Program-made: the position numbers and the translations under genes | Source: DATMER01 sp034667225 | Lineage (GTDB): Bacteria > Acidobacteriota > Thermoanaerobaculia > Multivoradales > UBA5704 | Direction: 5' to 3' | Assembly (NCBI GenBank): GCA_034667225.1 | Contig: JAXDKG010000067.1 | Location: 62,001 to 126,000 of the forward strand | DNA: 64,000 nucleotides | Shown here: positions 57,707 to 64,000 of the stretch, piece by piece | Layout of the letters: each line of letters opens with the position of its first letter | Position numbering within the stretch: the stretch's first letter is position 1 | The notes under the pieces: generated by a model | What the model saw: the letters and a program-made list of their open reading frames with translations, nothing else | Told to the model about the DNA's origin: nothing | The model's database searches: none

Positions 57707-58392
57707 TCGCCCTCATCGCGGATGCCCACATCGGAGGCCCCGGCGGAAGCGCCGGGCCCCTGATCGATCAGCTCAAAGCCCTGCCATCCCAGGGCTGCGA
57801 GCGGCTGATCCTGATGGGGGACCTCTTTCAAGCCTGGATCGGCTCCCCTCACTTCGAGACCCCCGACATCGCCGCTGTCGTCGCTGCGCTCCGGAATCTC
57901 CGGCGCCAAGGCCTGAGCATCGACTATGTGGAAGGGAACCGGGACTTCTTCCTCGCGGGCAGCCCCTATGCTGATGCGTTCGACGTTGCCATGGAGGTTG
58001 CTTTCGAGGTGGGGGGGACGAGGTATCTAGCGGTCCATGGCGACGGCCTCAACGACCGAGATTGGCAGTACCGCTTCTGGCGCAAGCTCTCCAAGAGCCC
58101 GCCGGTGCGCTTTGCGGTATTCCACATCCCCCATGGGCTTGCCCATCGGATGGTCCACTCGACCGAACAGCGGCTCTCGCGGACCAACTTCAAGCACAAG
58201 GCGAACGTCCCCGAAGAGGCCATCCGCCGCTATGCAGAGCGCCGCCTGGCCGAGGGGCACGACGTGCTGATCCTTGGGCACTTTCACGAGCCGCGCGTCT
58301 GGACCGTCCAAGGCGGCGAGGTCCGCCTTCTGAACGCCTGGTTCCGAAGCCGCCAGGTAGAGTGGCTGCCTTCGGATATACTCAGGCCATGA
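57703..58392 (+). CDS. UDP-2,3-diacylglucosamine hydrolase-like metallophosphoesterase (LpxH type)
   Basis: A 229-residue calcineurin-like phosphoesterase with the dimetal motifs in order: DAHIG, GDLFQAWIG, GNRDFF, HGDGLN and GHFHEP. GDLF-x-WIG and GNRDFF are typical of LpxH, which makes lipid X in lipid A synthesis. Membership of the related UDP-diacylglucosamine diphosphatase group is also possible. The context with plsC supports a lipid role. The GTG start overlaps mrp; the stop overlaps the antitoxin ATG (ATGA). Confidence 0.87.
   Translation: MIALIADAHIGGPGGSAGPLIDQLKALPSQGCERLILMGDLFQAWIGSPHFETPDIAAVVAALRNLRRQGLSIDYVEGNRDFFLAGSPYADAFDVAMEVAFEVGGTRYLAVHGDGLNDRDWQYRFWRKLSKSPPVRFAVFHIPHGLAHRMVHSTEQRLSRTNFKHKANVPEEAIRRYAERRLAEGHDVLILGHFHEPRVWTVQGGEVRLLNAWFRSRQVEWLPSDILRP
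58377..58382 (+). promoter_or_regulatory. Candidate start-proximal -10 box for vapBC
   Basis: TATACT ends 6 nt before the antitoxin ATG at 58389, inside the 3' end of the LpxH-like gene. It could give the toxin-antitoxin pair its own leaderless transcript in addition to read-through. No good -35 is seen. Confidence 0.3.
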
Positions 58393-58616
58393 CGCGAACG
58401 GTCCAGGCGCTGTATGAGAACGGGGTTTTGAGACCTCTCGAGCCCTTGGTAGGGGTGGCGGAGCATTCTCGTGTCCAGGTCACGGTCGAGTTAGAGGAAC
58501 GGCGGCGGCATCCCTTGGCCGACTGTATCGGAACTCTTCCGGACGATGACGCGCAGGAGATGCTGAGGATCATCGAAGAGGAATTCGAGCGCGTCGATGC
58601 CGAAGAATGGCGCTAA
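58389..58616 (+). CDS. DUF104-type (AF2212-like) antitoxin
   Basis: A 75-residue protein beginning MTRTVQALYENGVLRPLEPL, the hallmark of the DUF104/AF2212 antitoxin family (VapB-like). Its short N-terminal beta region is followed by an acidic helical C-terminus (EEEFERVDAEEWR) that would wrap the toxin. It would neutralise the PIN toxin encoded next, with which it overlaps by 20 bp. The ATG overlaps the LpxH-like stop. Confidence 0.85.
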   Translation: MTRTVQALYENGVLRPLEPLVGVAEHSRVQVTVELEERRRHPLADCIGTLPDDDAQEMLRIIEEEFERVDAEEWR

Positions 58617-58998
58617 GGTTTCCCTCGACACGAACGTAGCAATTGCTGTCCTGAACAACACCGGTCACGCCGGGGAGTGGATCCAGGACTTCGACGAGGT
58701 GTTCCTTCCTGTTCCAGTTGTCGGGGAATTGCGCTTCGGCGCGATCAACTCCGGGCGGCCGGAGAAAAACCTGGCACGGATTGAAGCGTTCGTGGACAGT
58801 TGCTCCGTCCTTGATATTCGGCTGAGCACAACCGACATCTATTCCGTTGTACGCCTCGGCTTGAAGAGGAAGGGGAAGCCGATTCCGGAGAACGATGTCT
58901 GGATAGCCGCGGTATGCATTGAGCATGGCTTGTCTTTGGCGACTTCGGACGGCCATTTCCGAGAGGTCGAAGGTCTGACCTTGGCCACGACCTTCTGA
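58597..58998 (+). CDS. vapC: VapC-type PIN-domain toxin
   Basis: A 133-residue PIN-domain ribonuclease. The acidic active-site residues are present: Asp in SLDTNVAI, Glu in PVVGELRFGA, Asp in ENDVWIAAVC and Asp in ATSDGHFREV. VapC toxins cleave tRNA or rRNA at specific sites; the target is not predictable here. It overlaps the antitoxin gene by 20 bp, the usual coupled layout. Confidence 0.92.
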   Translation: MPKNGAKVSLDTNVAIAVLNNTGHAGEWIQDFDEVFLPVPVVGELRFGAINSGRPEKNLARIEAFVDSCSVLDIRLSTTDIYSVVRLGLKRKGKPIPENDVWIAAVCIEHGLSLATSDGHFREVEGLTLATTF

Positions 58999-59025
58999 CC
59001 CCCGATACGTTAAACTCCCCCGGCC

Positions 59026-59790
59026 ATGGCGATCCGCGTCACCATGCTCGGCAGCGGGACCTCCACCGGCGTGCCAGTGATCAATTGCCCGTGCAAGGTT
59101 TGCACGTCGGACAACCCGCGCAACCGGCGCTGGCGGCCGGGGCTCAAGCTGGAGATTGGGAATGGGATCGTCCTCGTGGACACGCCGACAGACCTGCGCG
59201 AGCAGGCGCTCCGCTTCGGCATCCCTCGGGTGGACGCGGTCCTCTTCACCCATGCCCATGCCGACCACGTCTTCGGGCTCGACGACGTCCGGATCTTCAA
59301 CTTTCGCCAGCAAACGGCGATTCCCTGCTACGGCTCGGACCTGACGCTCCAGGCCATCCGGCGCACGTTCGCCTACGTCTTCGAGGAGACCCAGGCGGGC
59401 GGCGGCAAGCCGCAGCTCGATCTGATCGGGATCCGCGAGCCGTTCCGGGTGCTCGGACGCGAGATCGTCCCCGTCCCGGTCTGGCACGGGAACCTGGAGG
59501 TCTTCGGCTACCGCATGGGGAGCTTCGCCTACGTGACCGACTGCAACCGCATCCCGGACGAGAGCTTCGGACTGCTTCAGGGGGTCGAGACCCTGATCCT
59601 GGATGCCCTGCGCTTCCGGCCGCACGCGACCCACTTCTCGGTGGACGAGGCGATCGCGGTGTCGGAGCGGATCGGCGCGTCGCGGACCATCTTCACCCAC
59701 CTCGCCCACGAGATCGATTACGGCGACCCCTCGATGCTGCCGCCGGGAGTGGAGTTCGGCTATGACGGGCTTGTCTTCCAAGTCGATTGA
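59026..59790 (+). CDS. PhnP-like MBL-fold phosphodiesterase
   Basis: A 254-residue metallo-beta-lactamase-fold protein. It starts MLGSGTSTGVPV, has CPCKVC as a structural zinc-binding pair, the dinuclear site FTHAHADHVFGLDD, and later VWHGN, VTDCN and FTHLAHEI. This matches the PhnP subgroup of cyclic or RNA phosphodiesterases. No phn genes are nearby, so the substrate is unknown. The ATG has no Shine-Dalgarno and lies 9 nt after TAAACT (59011-59016). The 3' end overlaps aroA by 29 bp. Confidence 0.88.
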   Translation: MAIRVTMLGSGTSTGVPVINCPCKVCTSDNPRNRRWRPGLKLEIGNGIVLVDTPTDLREQALRFGIPRVDAVLFTHAHADHVFGLDDVRIFNFRQQTAIPCYGSDLTLQAIRRTFAYVFEETQAGGGKPQLDLIGIREPFRVLGREIVPVPVWHGNLEVFGYRMGSFAYVTDCNRIPDESFGLLQGVETLILDALRFRPHATHFSVDEAIAVSERIGASRTIFTHLAHEIDYGDPSMLPPGVEFGYDGLVFQVD

Positions 59791-61027
59791 GGGCCGGCTG
59801 CGGGTCCCCTCGTCCAAGAGCCTGAGCCATCGCTGGCTCAATCTGGCGCTGCTGTCGCGACGGCCCATGGTGGTCGAGCGCCCCCTGGTTTCCGAGGACA
59901 TTCATCTCTTCCTCACAGCCCTCGGACGTTGCGGATTCCGGGTAGAGGAGCGGGGGGACGACGTCCACTTGCACCCGACTGAGCCGCCGGCCGGAGAGGT
60001 GGAGGTCTTCTGCGGCAACGCCGGGACCATGCTCCGCCTCCTGGTGGCGACCTTCACCGTCGTGCCGGGGATCTGGCGGCTGGATGGCGTGCCGCGGCTG
60101 AGGGAGCGCCCCGTCCGGCCCCTCGTCGATGCCCTGCGGAGGCTCGGGGCAAAGATCGAGTACCTCGGAGAGGAGGGCTTCGTGCCGCTGCGCATCGAGG
60201 GGGGCACGCTCGGCGCCGGCACGACCCTGCTCGATGCCGGCGAGTCGAGCCAGTATCTCTCAGCCATTCTCATGGCTGCGCTGCGGGCGCCAGGGGAGGT
60301 GACCGTCGAGGTCAGCTCTCTCACCTCCGGCCCCTATGTAGATGTCACCCTGGGAGTCGTCGAAGCCGCGGGCGGACGGATCGAGCGTTTGGGGGACAAG
60401 CTCTGGCGGGTGCATCCTTCCGACCTGCGCGCCGACCGCGCCCGGGTCGAGGGGGACTGGTCGGCCGCCTGCTATCCGGCTGCCGCGGCTGCCTTGACCG
60501 GCGGCACGGTCGTGCTCGAAGGGCTTGTCCGCGACTCGCGCCAGGGCGACCGGGGATTCCTGGACCTCCTCCTGAAAATGGGCGCCGAGGCCGATTGGCG
60601 GGAAGACGAGTTGGAGGTCCGCGGGACGGGCCGGCTCGTGGGCATCGAGGCGGATCTGTCCATAATGCCCGACCAGGTGCCCACCCTGGCCGCGATGGGA
60701 CCCTTCGCCGAGGGCGAGACACACATCTTCAACGTGGCACACCTGCGCATCAAGGAGAGCGATCGGCTGGAAGCCATGGCGACCGAGCTGCGCAAGCTGG
60801 GCGCCGAGGTGGACGAGGGGCCGGACAGCCTGCGCATCCCCGGTATCTGGGCTCATGCCGCTCCGCCGGAGAACCCCGTGGTCATCGATCCCCGGGGCGA
60901 CCACCGGATCGCCATGAGCCTGGCCCTCGCCGGTCTGCGCCGGCCCGGCGTGGTCGTAGGCTCGCCCGAGGTCGTGTCGAAGTCGTACCCGGGGTTCTGG
61001 AAAGACCTGTCTACGCTGACGGGCTGA
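59762..61027 (+). CDS. aroA: 3-phosphoshikimate 1-carboxyvinyltransferase (EPSP synthase)
   Basis: A 421-residue shikimate-pathway enzyme. Diagnostic segments appear in order: PSSKSLSHRWLNLAL (phosphate-binding Lys/Ser/Arg), CGNAGTMLRLL (PEP site), RLRERPVRPLVDAL, ESSQYLSAIL, IMPDQVPTLAAM with the catalytic Asp, IKESDRLEAM and GDHRIAMSLAL. The inner half of the PEP site reads GNAGTMLRLL rather than the E. coli GNAGTAMRPL. The ATG at 59762 sits inside the PhnP-like gene with a 29-bp overlap, so translation is probably coupled. Confidence 0.95.
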   Translation: MTGLSSKSIEGRLRVPSSKSLSHRWLNLALLSRRPMVVERPLVSEDIHLFLTALGRCGFRVEERGDDVHLHPTEPPAGEVEVFCGNAGTMLRLLVATFTVVPGIWRLDGVPRLRERPVRPLVDALRRLGAKIEYLGEEGFVPLRIEGGTLGAGTTLLDAGESSQYLSAILMAALRAPGEVTVEVSSLTSGPYVDVTLGVVEAAGGRIERLGDKLWRVHPSDLRADRARVEGDWSAACYPAAAAALTGGTVVLEGLVRDSRQGDRGFLDLLLKMGAEADWREDELEVRGTGRLVGIEADLSIMPDQVPTLAAMGPFAEGETHIFNVAHLRIKESDRLEAMATELRKLGAEVDEGPDSLRIPGIWAHAAPPENPVVIDPRGDHRIAMSLALAGLRRPGVVVGSPEVVSKSYPGFWKDLSTLTG

Positions 61028-61052
61028 CGCGACAAATTGCCGGGGGATGCTG

Positions 61053-61058
61053 TACAAT
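61053..61058 (+). promoter_or_regulatory. Candidate -10 for the sigma-54 activator
   Basis: TACAAT with GCGACA 18 bp upstream (61029-61034) resembles a sigma-70-type promoter. It lies 10 nt before the short leader ORF and 42 nt before the activator ATG. Confidence 0.4.
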
Positions 61059-61068
61059 CCAGGCCCGC

Positions 61069-61104
61069 ATGCCCTCCATCCATGTCGAGGTGCTCTGGAG
61101 ATGA
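61069..61104 (+). CDS. Possible 11-residue leader peptide
   Basis: ATG at 61069 opens a short frame, MPSIHVEVLWR, whose TGA overlaps the activator ATG (ATGA at 61101-61104). It sits directly downstream of a TACAAT box and could couple translation into the activator gene. There are no regulatory codon runs. It is short enough to be accidental. Confidence 0.3.
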   Translation: MPSIHVEVLWR

Positions 61105-64000
61105 GCACGGCCCTGCGGGTCGTGCATCCATCGCTCGAGCCCGCCCCCCGATCGATCCCCCTGGCCGCGGCCCGGCTCACGGGCCAGCAGCGGATCGGTG
61201 TCCTCCTGGAGGCGGCGGGTCTCCTCTCACTGCTCGACCGAGCCGGATGGGCGGTGCTCGACTGGTCGCTGGCGCGGGTGACTCCAGAGGGACGGCTGAC
61301 AGTCCCGGAGGCGGCGCCGGGCCTTTCCGAACGGCACACCCAGGAAATTCTCCGCGAGCTGCTCGGGCGCCTTTTCCGCCACGAAGGGAGCGCCGCCTTG
61401 GCAGGGCGAGGCCCGGCGAGCTGCGCGGCCAGGGCGCTGGTCGACCGCTGGTTCCAATCGTTGGCTCCTCTCGCTCCGGACGAGGCGGTCTCGCAGATCC
61501 TGGGCGAGGCGTCCTTCCTCTGGGAGCCCGCCTTCGGCATTACCCGGATGGCTCTTTGCGGCCAGGTCGACGACAGCGTCTGGGTTGCAGGGCCGCGGCC
61601 ATTCCGCCTCCTGTCCCGAACGCGAAGCCTGGCGGAACTGCGGGAGCTGCTCGCCGGTCCCGAAGCGCGGGCACTCTGGGAAGGGGACGAAAAGGGTGAG
61701 CTGGTTTCTCAGGCAGGCTCGCTCGCGGACCGCGGACGGACCGAAGCGGCCCTGGCCTTGCTCGAAGGTCTGCGGTCGCCGGCTGCCGAAACGGTGCGAG
61801 CCCGCTGCCAGCTCCATCTCGGGCAGCTCGGTGCGGTGCGGGCTACCCTCCGCCGCCTCGAAAAGGAGCCGTTGACCGCGGAGCAGACAGTGGAGCTGGC
61901 CGAGATCGCCGCCCGCGTCCTCGCCAACGGCGGAGATCCCGAGCGCGCCGAGCCTTGGGTCAGAAAGGCGCTGGAGCTTTCTGACCCGGTCGGAGCGCGG
62001 GCCGGCTTGGTCGCCGCCCTGTCCGCGTGGGACCGGGGCGATCTCCCCGAGATGGATCGCTGGCTGGAGATCACCCGTCCGGCTTGCTCGGAACCCGACC
62101 TCGCCTGGCGCTGGCATCACGCCCGTGCGCTCCGTGCCCTGCGCGAGCCCGCCGGGGGAGAGAGCCAGGGAGAGGAAGCAGCCGCGCAGGTCGCGAGAGC
62201 GATCCGGGTCGGGCGGCGCATCCTCTCCCGGCAGGACGCCGCCGGCCTGTGGAACGACCTCGGCCTGGGACGCGCTCAACTCGGAGACCTCGCCGGAGCC
62301 GAGCGCGCCTTTCTTCACGCGGCCCACCTGCTCGAGCGGTGCGATGGACCTCGAAAGATCACGCTCGCCCTCCCGAACCTCGCCGAGATCCGTCTGCGCC
62401 GCGGCCGGCTACTCGGCGTCCGGGAGATCCTGGAGCGGACCTCGAGCGAAAACCGGCTCGCGGGCAACCTCCGCGGCTTAGGGCTGGACACCGGCATCCG
62501 AGCCCGCTTCGAGCTGGTGCTGGGACGGCCCGAGGCCGCCCTGACCCTCTGCCGCGAGGCGCTGCTCGCGCCGGGCTCGGATGGCGACGCCCTCCACCTG
62601 CTCGCCGCCCGCGCGCTCGGTTGGCTCCGCTGTCCACAAGAAGCCGCGGCCGAGTTGAGTCTCGTCGGCACGTTCGACGCGCTGGAGCCCGAGGAACGGC
62701 CCGCGGTCCGCGCCCATGCCGGAGACTCCGAAGGCGCCCTGCGGGAAGCGCACGGCACCCTTTTCAATCAGGTCTGGCTTGGAGCGCTCGCTGGCAATCC
62801 GATCCCCATGTCCGACTGGGAGGCGCTATCCAAATTGGAGCCCTACCGGGCCGCTCGCCTGGTCTTCGATCTCGATTTGATCGCTCCGGGATGTGTTCCA
62901 TCCCTCTGGCTCCGTACCGCCGTGGCAACCTTTCGCAAGATGGGCGCTCTCGCTCCGGCCGAGCGGCTGGAAGCTCGCGATCAGGGGCCGTGGCACGCGC
63001 TGGCAATCTTTTTCGAAAAGGGGGATCCCGAGGCTCTCGCGCAACTTTATGAGCAGATCGGGCCTTCAGACGGTGCGCAGGCGCGTGCGCTGGCCGCTCT
63101 CGCCCAACGCGAACGCGCTCCACTCGTCGAGCGCAGATCCGTTCCGTTGGGAGACATGGTGGGGGAGAGCCCCGCCTTTCTCGCCGCGATAGAACGGATC
63201 GGCCGCCTCGCTCCCGGTGATCTTACGATCCTGATCCTTGGCGAAAGCGGCACGGGCAAGGAGCTGGCGGCGCGGCGCATCCATCGTCTGAGCTCCCGCA
63301 GCCGGGCACCTTTCATCGCGGTCAATTGCGCGGCCCTTTCCGAGACGCTGATCCTTTCCGATCTGTTCGGTCACGCCCGCGGTGCGTTCACGGGTGCCGA
63401 TCGCAGCCGGCAGGGCGTGTTCGAAAGCGCCAACGGCGGCACCGTGTTCCTGGACGAGATCGGCGACCTTCCGCTCTTGGCGCAAGGTCTGTTGCTGCGC
63501 GTGCTTCAGGACGGAGAGGTCCGCCCGCTCGGCGAGACTCTGCCACGCAAGGTGAACGTGCGGGTGCTCGCGGCGACTCACCGCGACCTCACCGCCATGA
63601 TTTCTGAGAAAACCTTCCGCCAGGACCTCTACTATCGTCTCAAGGGCGGAATCGTTTCGCTGCCTGCTCTGCGCGATCGGGGTGAGGACGTGCTGCTATT
63701 GGCGAGACGTTTCGTTTCGCTCGAACTCTCCGCCGAGGCGCGCGCCCTGCTGCTCGGCCATCTCTGGCCGGGCAACATCCGCGAGCTTCAGAACGTGCTG
63801 AGCCTGGCTTGCGCCCTCGCCGGCGAAGGCGAGATCGAGCCCGAGCACATCGAGCTGCCCCAGACGAGGACGGCCCCGGCAGGCTCGTACCATCAGCAAG
63901 TAGAAGCACTACGACGACGACTGATCACCGAGGCGCTCGCCCGCCACGGCGCCAACCACACCGAGGCGGCGCGCGAGCTGGGGTTGTCGAGGCAATCGAT
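61101..64000 (+). CDS. Sigma-54-dependent transcriptional activator with large TPR-like N-terminus (3' end off window)
   Basis: At least 966 residues; the gene runs past the right edge. Residues 1-680 are helical TPR-like repeats with no receiver, GAF or PAS domain. From about 690 comes the sigma-54 AAA+ domain: Walker A GESGTGKE at 714-721, the sigma-54 contact loop GAFTGA at 761-766, Walker B GGTVFLDEIGDLP, and the arginine-rich sensor region LYYRLKGGIVSLPALRDR. A Fis-type HTH begins at the end (HGANHTEAARELGLSRQSI). It is therefore a complete activator apart from the last residues. Input probably comes through protein contacts of the TPR part. The ATG overlaps a short leader frame. Confidence 0.93.
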   Translation, partial: MSTALRVVHPSLEPAPRSIPLAAARLTGQQRIGVLLEAAGLLSLLDRAGWAVLDWSLARVTPEGRLTVPEAAPGLSERHTQEILRELLGRLFRHEGSAALAGRGPASCAARALVDRWFQSLAPLAPDEAVSQILGEASFLWEPAFGITRMALCGQVDDSVWVAGPRPFRLLSRTRSLAELRELLAGPEARALWEGDEKGELVSQAGSLADRGRTEAALALLEGLRSPAAETVRARCQLHLGQLGAVRATLRRLEKEPLTAEQTVELAEIAARVLANGGDPERAEPWVRKALELSDPVGARAGLVAALSAWDRGDLPEMDRWLEITRPACSEPDLAWRWHHARALRALREPAGGESQGEEAAAQVARAIRVGRRILSRQDAAGLWNDLGLGRAQLGDLAGAERAFLHAAHLLERCDGPRKITLALPNLAEIRLRRGRLLGVREILERTSSENRLAGNLRGLGLDTGIRARFELVLGRPEAALTLCREALLAPGSDGDALHLLAARALGWLRCPQEAAAELSLVGTFDALEPEERPAVRAHAGDSEGALREAHGTLFNQVWLGALAGNPIPMSDWEALSKLEPYRAARLVFDLDLIAPGCVPSLWLRTAVATFRKMGALAPAERLEARDQGPWHALAIFFEKGDPEALAQLYEQIGPSDGAQARALAALAQRERAPLVERRSVPLGDMVGESPAFLAAIERIGRLAPGDLTILILGESGTGKELAARRIHRLSSRSRAPFIAVNCAALSETLILSDLFGHARGAFTGADRSRQGVFESANGGTVFLDEIGDLPLLAQGLLLRVLQDGEVRPLGETLPRKVNVRVLAATHRDLTAMISEKTFRQDLYYRLKGGIVSLPALRDRGEDVLLLARRFVSLELSAEARALLLGHLWPGNIRELQNVLSLACALAGEGEIEPEHIELPQTRTAPAGSYHQQVEALRRRLITEALARHGANHTEAARELGLSRQS

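Noticed and set aside
58500..59000. Prophage or integrative element around vapBC
   Set aside because: No integrase, attachment repeat or compositional shift is visible; only the toxin-antitoxin pair itself seems to be inserted.
1..64000. tRNA or rRNA genes
   Set aside because: I looked for T-loop (GGTTCGA) and rRNA-like conserved stretches and saw none I could support by eye. A covariance-model scan would be needed to be certain.

Overview
The window is high-GC, densely packed bacterial chromosome. It carries about 55 protein-coding genes, no rRNA or tRNA that I can recognise, and no phage or IS element. The gene content (GWxTD-domain lipoprotein, DUF5916 outer-membrane protein, M61 PDZ protease, MlaFED lipid transport, LpxH-type hydrolase, signal peptides, sigma-54 regulation) points to a diderm bacterium. 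An Acidobacteriota-like lineage fits best, but that is inference from family content, not a phylogenetic result.

Layout. 1-5.2 kb (minus): RRM protein, hybrid sensor kinase, Slt-type lytic transglycosylase. 5.4-7.3 kb (plus): TerB-like protein and M23 peptidase. 7.3-11.8 kb (minus): DUF5916 barrel, SprT-like protease, NAPE-PLD-type metallohydrolase, DUF1499. 11.9-16.3 kb (plus): D-threonine-aldolase-like and amino-acid decarboxylase genes, then MbtH, type II thioesterase and Sfp-type phosphopantetheinyl transferase, a non-ribosomal peptide helper set with no synthetase in the window. 16.3-22.0 kb: M61 protease, aminotransferase, and a minus-strand run of hydroxyacyl-CoA dehydrogenase, ferritin-like protein, KynB-like cyclase and CBS protein. 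22.1-25.5 kb (plus): FolE, GWxTD lipoprotein, KAS III, ClpX-like ATPase. 25.4-28.9 kb (minus): a LodA/GoxA-type quinoprotein oxidase with its LodB flavoprotein. 29.1-32.4 kb (plus): SdsA-type alkylsulfatase and a DoxX-like membrane protein. 32.4-39.5 kb (minus): TPR membrane protein and a selenocysteine-containing formate dehydrogenase N operon (fdoGHI, fdhE). 39.6-43.0 kb (plus): lipoprotein transglycosylase, a membrane-anchored unknown, and a stand-alone secretin N-domain protein.

43.0-47.8 kb is the most unusual part. A 378-bp array of 18 units with an exact 21-bp period fills the gap between two convergent genes. It is followed by an XRE-type regulator, a Uma2 nuclease, a STAND-like NTPase with recently amplified 126-bp TPR units, and a second Uma2 nuclease.

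47.8-55.8 kb is a nine-gene minus-strand chain: small membrane protein, MlaE, MlaF, MlaD, three UDP-sugar enzymes, YggX-like protein and a VTT-domain protein. 55.8-61.0 kb is the divergent plus-strand chain: PlsC, Mrp, LpxH, VapBC, PhnP-like hydrolase and AroA. A TPR-sigma-54 activator runs off the right end.

Two architectural traits recur. Six of seven convergent gene pairs meet stop-to-stop (overlap, abut, or 5 bp apart). Many genes also start 6-11 nt after a TANNNT box without a Shine-Dalgarno sequence, which suggests leaderless or near-leaderless transcription.
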